Assembly (NCBI RefSeq): GCF_947489365.1 | Contig: NZ_CANLDB010000002.1 | Span: 372,001-436,000, forward strand | Length of the DNA stretch: 64,000 nucleotides | Reading direction: 5' to 3' | DNA from: an uncultured Nocardioides sp. | GTDB taxonomy: Bacteria; Actinomycetota; Actinomycetes; Propionibacteriales; Nocardioidaceae | Part shown: positions 7,657-14,445 of the stretch, piece after piece | How the letters are laid out: every line of letters starts with the position of its first letter | How positions within the stretch are numbered: position 1 is the stretch's first letter | Made by a program: the position numbers and the translations under genes | The notes under the pieces: generated by a model | Database searches by the model: none | The model's input: the letters and a program-made list of their open reading frames with translations, nothing else | What the model was told of the DNA's origin: nothing

Positions 7657-7678
7657 CGACCAGTCGGACGACTGGTCC
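7657..7678. repeat. 9-bp inverted repeat 30 bases upstream of the 7055-7627 start
   Basis: GGACCAGTC and GACTGGTCG-type arms (7657-7665 against 7670-7678) flank a four-base centre. It lies just upstream of the ribosome-binding site, so it could be an operator or an RNA hairpin affecting translation. Confidence 0.6.
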
Positions 7679-7840
7679 CGTCGTGAGGGGCCACTCCCTG
7701 AAGCCCAGCGCTGGGGTCGCGCTGTCAGGTCTGTGTCCTCGTGCCTTCTTGGCTTGCCTTGCAGGCTCTCGGTATTGGTGGTGCACCGGGGCGAATCCCC
7801 ACCCCGCCGGAAGTCGGCGTAAACCAGCCCCGGCCCGCCG

Positions 7841-7870
7841 ATAGTCACACGGGTGGGATTCACGCGTCAA
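7841..7870 (-). promoter_or_regulatory. Candidate housekeeping promoter (TTGACG-18-GACTAT)
   Basis: On the minus strand TTGACG (7865-7870) and GACTAT (7841-7846) are separated by 18 bases. It would drive the leftward 7055-7627 gene with a leader of about 205 bases. Assignment is by consensus only. Confidence 0.4.
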
Positions 7871-7885
7871 CCGAGCGCGACGAAC

Positions 7886-8623
7886 TCACTGGCCCACAGT
7901 CTCGACAACGGCCTCATCGACCCAGCGGGCGAGCAAACTGAACGCCGCGAGCTGTTCGAGGGCTAGCTGCTCGGCGCCGCCGTCCTGCTCGTGCGGCCTG
8001 TGCATGCCGGGGTTGCGGATGCCCGCATACAGCCCCTCAGCGAACGCGCGGGCGCCCCGGTGGAGGTTCCGGAATGTGTCGCCACCATCGTCCTCCGCCA
8101 GCCGCAACCGGGGCTTGTTCTCCTTGGGGGCGTCGGTCGTAAACGCCTCGTTGAACAGTGCCGTCTCAGACACGTCCATGCGGCCCAATTTCGCTTGCGT
8201 CTCCGCGTTGATGCGGATGGCCGCCTGCATGACCGCCTGATGAAAGTGCCCAGTGTTCCAGTACGACCTGCCGTTTTCCCAAGCCCAAGGGTGCAGATTG
8301 GACGCGTCCATATCGGGGGCGTTGTCACCCAGCTTTTCGGCCAGCTCGGCTTGGCGCTCAAGCGCGGCGAGTCCCCGCGAGGCCTGGTCTCGCAACCAGG
8401 TGAAGTCCTCGTCTGTCCCGGGACGGGCCGCCCTCCAGCCAGGGATGACGCGGTCGAGAATCTGCTCGACGACGTGCGCTCGCTGCGAGGCTTCGGTTTC
8501 GGACGCGCGCATGTGGACGCCGAACACCACGGTGCTCTCGTAGGCGACCTGGTCGGTCGCGTGGATGAATTGCTTGAGTTCGTGAATGGCCCACGCGGCG
8601 TCCAGCTTCGTCATGGGCGTCAT
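7886..8623 (-). CDS. Ymh-domain protein (TIGR02391 family), candidate defence gene
   Basis: Protein of 245 residues. The C-terminal half matches the Ymh family pattern: LHPWAWENGRSYWNTGHF, then HQAVMQAAIRINAETQAKLGR, ALFNEAF, GLYAGIRNPGMH, and a final ALEQLAAFSLLARWVDEA helix. The N-terminal half is helical and charged. Family members are of unknown biochemistry and often sit in mobile elements and defence or restriction islands. ATG 8623 was chosen because GGAG lies nine bases upstream; the longer frame to 8683 would overlap the operator palindrome and the divergent gene. It sits at the edge of the element, next to the insertion junction, where cargo is common. Confidence 0.8.
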   Translation of the reverse strand: MTPMTKLDAAWAIHELKQFIHATDQVAYESTVVFGVHMRASETEASQRAHVVEQILDRVIPGWRAARPGTDEDFTWLRDQASRGLAALERQAELAEKLGDNAPDMDASNLHPWAWENGRSYWNTGHFHQAVMQAAIRINAETQAKLGRMDVSETALFNEAFTTDAPKENKPRLRLAEDDGGDTFRNLHRGARAFAEGLYAGIRNPGMHRPHEQDGGAEQLALEQLAAFSLLARWVDEAVVETVGQ

Positions 8624-8641
8624 CTTGCACCGCTCCACCGA

Positions 8642-8661
8642 CAGTTCGAACAAGCGAACTG
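8642..8661. promoter_or_regulatory. Operator-like palindrome between divergent genes
   Basis: CAGTTCG and CGAACTG arms (7 bp) flank a six-base centre. It lies between the ymh-like gene start (8623) and the divergent small gene (8667), so one bound repressor could control both. The half-site GTTCG is like a LexA half-site but the arrangement is reversed relative to a LexA box. Confidence 0.55.
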
Positions 8662-8666
8662 GCAAC

Positions 8667-8918
8667 ATGTCTCGCATGAGCATGGGAAGCGACGATCGGC
8701 CCTCGGCGCCTGACCGAGAGGGGCGTCGCGCCCAAGCGCAGGCGATTATTGACCAGATCCTTCACGGAACACCTGACGGTCGGGTGAATCCGGCAGTTGC
8801 GGAGAACCTGCGTGGCCATCTAGCAGCCAACCCCGGCGAACCAGACCGCGCTCTGCTCGCGCATCTTCAGGACCAGATCCCGGGGTTGAATGCCGTTCTG
8901 CCGGAGGACCTCACCTGA
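8667..8918 (+). CDS. Small hypothetical protein at the element end
   Basis: Protein of up to 83 residues (ATG choices at 8667, 8676 and 8682; no strong ribosome-binding site for any). A charged N-terminus leads to a helical segment (RRAQAQAIIDQIL) and then a segment with HLQDQIPGLN. Divergent from the ymh-like gene, so it could be its regulator or antidote, but no helix-turn-helix is clear. The stop lies about 40 bases from the insertion junction. Confidence 0.45.
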   Translation: MSRMSMGSDDRPSAPDREGRRAQAQAIIDQILHGTPDGRVNPAVAENLRGHLAANPGEPDRALLAHLQDQIPGLNAVLPEDLT

Positions 8919-8938
8919 CCCGCTGAGTGGGTTATGCG

Positions 8939-9319
8939 CTACCTCTTGTCAACCTGACACGGGTCGTTGATCCAGACCTCCTCGATCTCCGGGTCGTCGA
9001 GGTAGACCTGCAGCGCGCCGAACCCCGCGACGCGGGCGACGAGCTCCCCCACGACGGCGACGGGGTCGCCCAGCGGGGTGACCTGGCCGGTCAGCGACAG
9101 GTCGTCGTGGGCGCGGACGACGTCCTCGGCGATGCGGCGCACGACCCGCCCGTCGCGCTGCGGGTCGATGCCCTCGCGTCGTACGACGTCGCGCACGGCC
9201 CCGTCGAGCCGGTCCAGCAGCGCCGGGTCGACCGGCGGGAGGTCGGCCCGAGCCGCGCTGACGGCGGTGCTGGCGGCGGTGGTCGGGCCGGCCGCGCGGT
9301 GGCTGGGCGCGGTGGTCAT
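8939..9319 (-). pseudogene. tadA/cpaF-type pilus ATPase, truncated by element insertion
   Basis: N-terminal remnant of a Flp/Tad pilus assembly ATPase. Recognisable family features are DPALLDRLDGAVRDVVRREG, the VVRRIAEDVVRAHDDLSLTG stretch, and LQVYLDDPEIEEVWINDP. After this it continues into element sequence as CQVDKR and stops. The Walker A and B motifs of the ATPase are all missing. ATG 9319 has GGGGGA seven bases upstream; an ATG at 9334 is also in frame. The rest of the gene should lie beyond the left end of the element. The remnant cannot be an active ATPase. Confidence 0.8.
8947..8959. other. Candidate attachment-site palindrome at the cpaF junction
   Basis: TGTCA-acc-TGACA sits exactly where cpaF-coding sequence begins (8960 onward). 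Short imperfect dyads at the crossover are usual for serine recombinase att sites. The matching end is outside the window, so the core sequence cannot be defined here. Confidence 0.45.
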
Positions 9320-9415
9320 CGTGGTGTCCCCCATAGACGCGTCGGATGTCTCGACGCCCAGTCAACGGCTCTTTGCCGTGATTGGTTAGAGGGGAATCCC
9401 GCGCCTGTGGACAAC

Positions 9416-9435
9416 CTGGGGCTCAGCAGCCCCAG
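9416..9435. repeat. 8-bp perfect hairpin in the cpaF / aldehyde dehydrogenase intergenic region
   Basis: CTGGGGCT-CAGC-AGCCCCAG lies between the divergent starts at 9319 and 9510. It could be an operator for either gene. A DnaA-box-like TGTGGACAA adjoins it at 9406-9414. Confidence 0.5.
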
Positions 9436-9509
9436 CAGTGACCTGGCGTCCCAGCCGTCACGGTCCGGGCCGGCCCGGTCCTTCGCGACGTCGCTGTAGC
9501 GTCGGTGAC

Positions 9510-10889
9510 ATGACCACCTACGTGACCGCCAACCCCGCCACCGGGGCCATCGAGCAGGAGTTCCCCGAGCTCACCGACGGCGAGGTCGAGGGTGTCCTCG
9601 CCCGCTCGCACGGTGCTTTCGACGACTGGCGGGCCACCGCGACCGCGGACCGCGCCGCCATCCTGGTCCGCGTCGCGGACGCCTACGAGGAGCGCTCCGA
9701 CGAGCTCGCCACGCTGATCGCCCGCGAGATGGGCAAGCCCGTCGCGCAGGCCGCGGGCGAGATCAAGCTCTCCGCGATGATCTACCGCTGGTACGCCGAG
9801 CACGGCCCCGACCTGCTCGCCGAGGAGGTCCTCGACCCGCAGGGCGCGCAGGAGTCCGTCGTCGAGACGGTGCCGGTCGGCTCGATCATCGGCGTGATGC
9901 CGTGGAACTTCCCGTACTACCAGGTGGCCCGGTTCGTCGCCCCCAACCTGATGGTCGGCAACACGATCGTCCTCAAGCACGCGCCGATCTGCGCGGCCTC
10001 GGCCGCCGTCATGGAGGAGATCTTCCACGCCGCCGGCGTGCCCACGGACGCCTACATCAACGTCTACGCGACCAACGACCAGATCGCGACGATGATCGCC
10101 GACCCGCGCGTCCAGGGCATCTCGCTCACGGGCAGCGAGCGCGCCGGCGCCGCCGTCGCCGAGATCGCGGGCCGCAACCTGAAGAAGGCCGTCCTCGAGC
10201 TCGGCGGCTCGGACCCGCTCATCGTCCTCGACGAGGACATCGCGAAGGTCGCCAAGTCCGCCGCCAAGGCCCGCCTCGGCAACTGCGGCCAGGCCTGCAA
10301 CTCCCCGAAGCGCATGATCGTGCCGACCGACAAGGTCGACGAGTTCGTGGCGACCGTCGTGTCGGTCTTCGAGGCCTCCCAGCCCGGCGACCCCACGAGC
10401 TCCGACACCCGCCTCGGCCCGCTGTCGTCGGTCACCGCGCGCGACAAGGTCGTCAGCCAGGTCGCCAAGGCCGTCGAGCAGGGCGCGACCCTCCACACCG
10501 GCGGCGACGCCGTCGAGGGCGACGGCGCCTACATGCGCCCCGCCGTCCTCACGGGGGTCACGAAGGACATGGAGGCCTACTCCGAGGAGATCTTCGGCCC
10601 CGTCGCCGTCGTGTACGGCGTCGACTCCGTCGACGAGGCCGTCACGCTGGCCAACGACACCAGCTTCGGGCTCAGCGGCTCCGTGTGGGGCGCTGACACC
10701 GACCGCGCCCAGGAGATCGCCGACCGCCTCGACGTCGGCATGGCCTACGTCAACGAGCACGGCACCACGCTCCCCGGCCTGCCCTTCGGTGGCGTCAAGC
10801 GCTCCGGCTTCGGCCGCGAGCTCGGTCGCTGGGGCATGGGCGAGTTCGTCAACACCCGCCTGCGCCGTACGGCGGCCTCGCGCGGCTGA
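9510..10889 (+). CDS. NAD(P)-dependent succinate-semialdehyde dehydrogenase-type aldehyde dehydrogenase
   Basis: Oxidises an aldehyde, probably succinate semialdehyde, to the acid in the cytosol. Length 459 residues, typical for the short GabD-like actinobacterial branch. Visible motifs: VGSIIGVMPWNFPYYQ, cofactor region GNTIVLKHAP, ISLTGSERAG, the general-base glutamate in VLELGGSDP, catalytic cysteine in GNCGQACNSPKR, and EEIFGPVAVV. Starts at ATG after a possible GTG-containing upstream extension that lacks family similarity. A strong stem-loop terminator follows. Exact substrate not determined by sequence. Confidence 0.85.
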   Translation: MTTYVTANPATGAIEQEFPELTDGEVEGVLARSHGAFDDWRATATADRAAILVRVADAYEERSDELATLIAREMGKPVAQAAGEIKLSAMIYRWYAEHGPDLLAEEVLDPQGAQESVVETVPVGSIIGVMPWNFPYYQVARFVAPNLMVGNTIVLKHAPICAASAAVMEEIFHAAGVPTDAYINVYATNDQIATMIADPRVQGISLTGSERAGAAVAEIAGRNLKKAVLELGGSDPLIVLDEDIAKVAKSAAKARLGNCGQACNSPKRMIVPTDKVDEFVATVVSVFEASQPGDPTSSDTRLGPLSSVTARDKVVSQVAKAVEQGATLHTGGDAVEGDGAYMRPAVLTGVTKDMEAYSEEIFGPVAVVYGVDSVDEAVTLANDTSFGLSGSVWGADTDRAQEIADRLDVGMAYVNEHGTTLPGLPFGGVKRSGFGRELGRWGMGEFVNTRLRRTAASRG

Positions 10890-10910
10890 CCGACCCGACT
10901 GACTGACCCC

Positions 10911-10955
10911 GACGCCCCGGTCGAGGGAGGCTCCGGCCTCCTCGACCGGGGCGTC
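10911..10955 (+). terminator. Stem-loop terminator after the aldehyde dehydrogenase
   Basis: GACGCCCCGGTCGAGG (10911-10926) pairs with CCTCGACCGGGGCGTC (10940-10955) around a short loop that itself contains a GAGG/CCTC extension. It ends the transcript from 9510 before the histidine kinase gene. Confidence 0.75.
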
Positions 10956-11104
10956 GTGCGTCCCGGCCCGTCGGTCGTGACCGGCGGGAGCAGGTCTGGC
11001 CGCGGGGACGAGTGGGTCGGCACCTGCGGCGGACGTCCGCGACCGGGGGCGGCGACGAGCATGGCGCCATGACGCTCCACCACTCCTCCGGGAGGATCAC
11101 GCCT

Positions 11105-12394
11105 GTGAGCACGGTCGTCGCGCAGGAGTCCGGTCGTGACCGGGCGCTGCGCTGGGCACGGGCGTTCGGGCCGGACGTCGCGGTCGGGCTCGTCGTCCTC
11201 CTGCTGGGCCTCTACGAGCTGCGCGACGAGACGGCGATGGTCGAGGCCACCGCCGGGGACGTCTACTACGTCGTCGTCGGGTTCGCGATCGCCGCCGGGC
11301 TGAGCCGCCGGGCACCCGCCGCCGGGCTGGCACTGGTGTGGCTGACGAGCGCCGGCCAGGTCGTCACGAACGTGCCGCTGCTGCTGGTGCAGCTGAGCGC
11401 GGCGGTGGTCGCGTTCGGCTGCGCCCGCTGGGGTCGGGCGTCGACGGTGACCGTCAGCGGCCTCTCCATCCCCATCGGGGTCGCGCTGGCCGTCGGCGTG
11501 ATCGCCTCCCGGGCCTACGAGCCGTTCGGCGACCGGACCGGGCTGGCCCTCTACGACCTGTTCGCCGTCGTCCCCGACCTCGGCCTGCTCGGGCTGCTGC
11601 TCGCCGCGACCCTCCTGCCGCTGGGGGCGCCGTGGCTGGCCGGGCTCGCGCTGCGCTTCCTGCAGCGGGCGCAGCGCTCGCAGGAGTCGCAGGCCGTCGC
11701 CGAGGCGGAGACAGCCCAGGCCGACGCGGCCCGCGCCCAGGCCCAGGAGCTCGCCGCGCTGCGCGCCTCGCAGGCCCGGCTCGCCTCCGACGTCCACGAC
11801 GTCGTCGGCCACTCGCTCGCGGTGATCCTGGCCCAGGCCGAGTCGGCGCAGTACCTCCCCGACGACCCCACGACGCTCAAGGCGACGCTCGCCACCATCG
11901 CCGGCGCCGCGCGCGACTCGCTGCGCGACGTCCGCACCGTCCTCGACACCACCCGCGACGGCGCCCCCGGCGCCCCCGCCGCCCTCGCCTCCCCCGCCGC
12001 GCTGGACGAGCTCGTCGAGGGCGTGCGCCGCAGCGGCCACCTCGTCGAGTCGCACGAGGTGGGACGCCCCCAACCGCTCCCGCCGGACCTCGCCGAGGTC
12101 GCGTACCGGGTGCTCCAGGAGATGCTGACCAACGCCATGCGCCACGGACCCCGCGACGCCACCATCCACGTCGAGCGCCACTGGGGTGGCGACGAGCTGC
12201 GCCTCGAGGTCGTCAACGACCTCGCGCCGGACGACGACGACACCGGCCCGGTCCCCCCGGCCGACGACCGGCCGTCCGACCGGCGCGGGATCGTCGGGAT
12301 GCGGCGCCGGCTGGAGTCCGTCGGCGGGCGTCTCGACGTCCGCCGCCGCACGGCGACGTTCACCGCCACCGCCTGGGTCCCGGTGCGCCGATGA
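11105..12394 (+). CDS. Sensor histidine kinase (NarL/DesK-type, HisKA_3)
   Basis: Membrane sensor kinase, about 429 residues. Several hydrophobic segments occupy roughly residues 20-180. An alanine/glutamine-rich coiled region follows, then the phosphoacceptor box ASDVHDVVGHSLAVIL with the expected histidine. The HATPase domain is seen in the EMLTNAMRHG N-box and the RGIVGMRRRLESVGG G-box. GTG 11105 was chosen because GGAGG lies nine bases upstream; ATG 11069 is possible but lacks a well-placed site. Its TGA overlaps the response regulator ATG (ATGA), so the pair is co-translated. Signal unknown. Confidence 0.88.
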   Translation: MSTVVAQESGRDRALRWARAFGPDVAVGLVVLLLGLYELRDETAMVEATAGDVYYVVVGFAIAAGLSRRAPAAGLALVWLTSAGQVVTNVPLLLVQLSAAVVAFGCARWGRASTVTVSGLSIPIGVALAVGVIASRAYEPFGDRTGLALYDLFAVVPDLGLLGLLLAATLLPLGAPWLAGLALRFLQRAQRSQESQAVAEAETAQADAARAQAQELAALRASQARLASDVHDVVGHSLAVILAQAESAQYLPDDPTTLKATLATIAGAARDSLRDVRTVLDTTRDGAPGAPAALASPAALDELVEGVRRSGHLVESHEVGRPQPLPPDLAEVAYRVLQEMLTNAMRHGPRDATIHVERHWGGDELRLEVVNDLAPDDDDTGPVPPADDRPSDRRGIVGMRRRLESVGGRLDVRRRTATFTATAWVPVRR

Positions 12395-13125
12395 GCGCCC
12401 CCGACGACACAGCCGACACCGCCGGCACCGCCGGCACCGCCGACATCCGCGTGCTCCTGGTCGACGACCAGGACCTGTTCCGCGAGGGCGTGCGCGTCAT
12501 CGTCGACGCCCAGGACGGCATGCGCGTGGTCGGCACCGCCGCCGACGGCGAGGAGGCCGTCCGTCTCGTCGTCGAGCTGCAGCCCGACGTGGTGCTGATG
12601 GACATCCGCATGCCCGTCATGGACGGCGTGGAGGCCACCCGCCGGATCTTCGCCGGAGCCGCCGGAACCGCCGGAGCCACGGGGGTCGGCGACGCCGCGG
12701 CCCGTCGTACGCCGGTGCGGGTGGTCGTGCTGACCACCTTCAACCTCGACGACCGGGCGGCCACGGCCATCCGGTACGGCGCCAGCGGGTTCCTGCTGAA
12801 GGACACCACCCCGGTCCAGCTCCGCGACGCGATCCGCACCGTCCACACCGGCAACGCCGTGCTCGCGCCGACCGACCTGGTGACGCTCCTCGACACCGCG
12901 CTGGTCACCCCCGACCCGCCGCCACGGGCGTTCACCGAGCTCACCGAGCGGGAGCGCGAGGTGTTCGACGCCGTCGCCCGGGGCCTGTCCAACGCCGAGA
13001 TCTCCGCGCGGGTGTTCACCTCGGAGTCGACCGTGAAGACCCACGTGGGGGCGATCCTGCGGAAGCTCGCGCTGCGCGACCGGGTGCAGATCGTGGTGTT
13101 CGCGCACGAGCACGGCCTGGTGTAG
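12391..13125 (+). CDS. NarL/LuxR-family response regulator
   Basis: Transcription factor of 244 residues, partner of the kinase at 11105. After a short alanine/threonine tail the receiver domain runs IRVLLVDDQDLFREG to the phosphoacceptor aspartate in VVLMDIRMPVMDG and the lysine in GFLLKDT. The C-terminal LuxR helix-turn-helix is LTEREREVFDAVARGLSNAEI with SESTVKTHVGAILRKL. An alanine/glycine-rich insertion (about residues 90-107) makes it slightly longer than usual. Downstream gene spacing is 83 bases. Confidence 0.92.
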   Translation: MSAPDDTADTAGTAGTADIRVLLVDDQDLFREGVRVIVDAQDGMRVVGTAADGEEAVRLVVELQPDVVLMDIRMPVMDGVEATRRIFAGAAGTAGATGVGDAAARRTPVRVVVLTTFNLDDRAATAIRYGASGFLLKDTTPVQLRDAIRTVHTGNAVLAPTDLVTLLDTALVTPDPPPRAFTELTEREREVFDAVARGLSNAEISARVFTSESTVKTHVGAILRKLALRDRVQIVVFAHEHGLV

Positions 13126-13208
13126 CGGGCGGGACGTCCTCCGCCGCGCACACGGTGCTCGTCGAGAGTGCCGGGAATCACGTCGCGGGTCCTGCCGTTG
13201 GGACAGGC

Positions 13209-13661
13209 ATGGCACTGACTGGCACCTACGTCCCCAGCTCCGCCCAGTGGGTCCGCGACCAGGTCGCGGAGTACGAGGCCTCCGGCGGACAGCGCGCGAC
13301 CACCCTGCCGGGTCGTGACGACCCGACGCCGATCGTGGTCATCACCTCGGTCGGCAAGAAGTCCGGCAACCTCCGCAAGAACCCCGTGATGAAGGTCGAG
13401 CGCGACGGGTCGTACCTCGCGGTCGCCTCCAAGGGCGGCGCCCCCGACGACCCGACGTGGGCGGACAACTTCCGCGCCCACCCCGAGGTCGACCTGCAGG
13501 ACGGCGCCGAGAAGAGGACCTACTCCGTCCGCGAGCTCCCCGACGGCCCCGAGCGCGACGACTGGTGGACGCTCGCCGTCGAGTCGTGGTCGACGTACGC
13601 CGAGTACCAGGCGAAGACGGACCGGCTCATCCCGCTCTTCCTCCTCGAGCCGAAGGACTGA
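13209..13661 (+). CDS. Nitroreductase/deazaflavin (F420)-dependent reductase family protein
   Basis: Small split-barrel protein, 150 residues, of the Ddn-like family that binds cofactor F420. Typical segments are PIVVITSVGKKSGNLRKNPVMKVERDGSYL, SKGGAPDDPTWADNFRAHPEV and the closing W(W)TLAVE / YQAKTDRLIPLFLLEP. Presence of this family fits an F420-producing actinobacterium. The substrate cannot be told from sequence. Its 3' end overlaps the opposing tetR gene by 35 bases. Confidence 0.88.
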   Translation: MALTGTYVPSSAQWVRDQVAEYEASGGQRATTLPGRDDPTPIVVITSVGKKSGNLRKNPVMKVERDGSYLAVASKGGAPDDPTWADNFRAHPEVDLQDGAEKRTYSVRELPDGPERDDWWTLAVESWSTYAEYQAKTDRLIPLFLLEPKD

Positions 13662-14364
13662 CCGACCCACCACCCGTTCCCTCGTCCTGGCCGGTCCCCG
13701 CGCGCTCGCGGAGGCCGGCCAGGAACATGTCCAGGCCCGAGCGGAAGACCTCGCCGTCGTCGTGGACGGCGAACTCGTCGGCGATGCGGTGCGCGAACGG
13801 GTGCTCGTCGGGGTCCAGCGCCCGCCACCGGTCGGCGTACATCGCCAGGAACGCGCTCGGCTCCATGTCGGAGTCGAGGAACTCCTGCGGCGGCGGCTGC
13901 GCCATGTCGACGGCCACGCCCACCACGTAGCTCAGCAGCGACGACACCGCGTGGAACTCCTCGCGCGGCGTGAGGCCCAGCCGCATGACCTGCTGGCCGA
14001 GCAGGTCGAACATCCGCATCGCGTGCGGCTGCAGCCCGGTGTTGCGCAGCATGTACGTCGCGAACCACGGCCGGCGCACCATCTCGTCGAACAACGTCAG
14101 CGACATCGCCCGCAGGACGGCGACCGGGTCGTCGTCGGCGTCGAGGGCCTCGACCTGCGCGAGGACCTCCGCCATCACCGTGTCCGTGGCCCGGTCGAGC
14201 AGCTCGTCGCGGCTCGCGACGTACCAGTAGATGCTGCCCACGCCCCCGCCGAGCCGTGCCGCCAGCGCCCGGAACGTGAGCGCCGGCTCCCCCGCCTCGT
14301 CGAGCAGGGAGACCGCCTCGGAGAGCACCGCCTCCAGTGAGTGTGACGCGCGCCGTCGGGCCAT
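13627..14364 (-). CDS. TetR-family repressor of the adjacent MFS exporter
   Basis: Protein of 245 residues. The helix-turn-helix is at about residues 25-47 (LTFRALAARLGGGVGSIYWYVASRDELL), with the C-terminal ligand domain of the tetracycline-repressor-like type. Divergent from the MFS gene, with three palindromic operators filling the gap, so self-repression and control of the exporter are strongly implied. The ATG lies only 15 bases from the nearest operator. Confidence 0.9.
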   Translation of the reverse strand: MARRRASHSLEAVLSEAVSLLDEAGEPALTFRALAARLGGGVGSIYWYVASRDELLDRATDTVMAEVLAQVEALDADDDPVAVLRAMSLTLFDEMVRRPWFATYMLRNTGLQPHAMRMFDLLGQQVMRLGLTPREEFHAVSSLLSYVVGVAVDMAQPPPQEFLDSDMEPSAFLAMYADRWRALDPDEHPFAHRIADEFAVHDDGEVFRSGLDMFLAGLRERAGTGQDEGTGGGSVSPSARGGRAG

Positions 14365-14378
14365 GCCTTGCACTCTAT

Positions 14379-14428
14379 CGAACGCCGTTCTAGTCTTCGA
14401 ACGTCGTTCGGTAGTCGAACGACGTTCG
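14379..14428. promoter_or_regulatory. Three tandem TetR operators (CGAACGnCGTTCG)
   Basis: Three 13-base palindromes with a single central base: 14379-14391 (one end base off), 14398-14410 (perfect) and 14416-14428 (perfect). Centres are 19 and 18 bases apart. They occupy the whole gap between divergent tetR and MFS genes. Binding by the adjacent TetR protein is inferred. Confidence 0.85.
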
Positions 14429-14445
14429 ATTTCCAGGAGGCAGCC

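Larger units (their letters stand above)
7628..7885 (-). promoter_or_regulatory. Long structured leader upstream of the 7055-7627 gene
   Basis: No gene is seen here. On the minus strand it contains a candidate promoter (about 7841-7870) and then a leader of roughly 200 bases. The leader holds at least three short hairpins: CGCCGACTTCCGGCG (about 7805-7819), GGGGATTCGCCCC (about 7784-7796) and a 9-bp dyad at 7657-7678. It was compared from memory with FMN, cobalamin and tRNA patterns and matches none. It could be an unrecognised cis-regulatory RNA or simply a protein-binding region. Confidence 0.45.
1..8960. mobile_element. Right-hand part of an integrated phage/satellite-like element inserted in a cpaF gene
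   Basis: The segment holds a replication-type primase/ATPase, a serine recombinase, a major-capsid-type gene, zinc-motif proteins and a Ymh-domain protein. None of these resembles the housekeeping content to the right. The right boundary is placed near 8960. There the reading frame of a TadA/CpaF ATPase (reading leftward from 9319) leaves recognisable family sequence after the residues WINDP and hits a stop six codons later. A small palindrome lies exactly at the junction (8947-8959). The left boundary is outside the window. Portal, large terminase, tail and lysis genes are not seen here, so prophage, prophage remnant and phage satellite are all possible. Confidence 0.75.

Noticed and set aside
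7765..7860. tRNA gene or known riboswitch (FMN/cobalamin-like) in the leader
   Set aside because: GGGGCGAATCCCC resembles a T-arm but the loop is five bases and no acceptor or anticodon arm fits. The FMN and cobalamin core sequences are absent.
9406..9414. DnaA box (TGTGGACAA, complement TTGTCCACA)
   Set aside because: A single copy with no neighbours, no dnaA/dnaN genes and no AT-rich segment; one chance match in 64 kb is unsurprising.
10745..12181. Long minus-strand open frames opposite the histidine kinase and response regulator
   Set aside because: Antisense shadows typical of 70+ percent GC DNA; composition is Gly/Arg/Asp-rich with no family features. The same applies to long frames opposite glutamate dehydrogenase (30796-35970), pruA and pepA.
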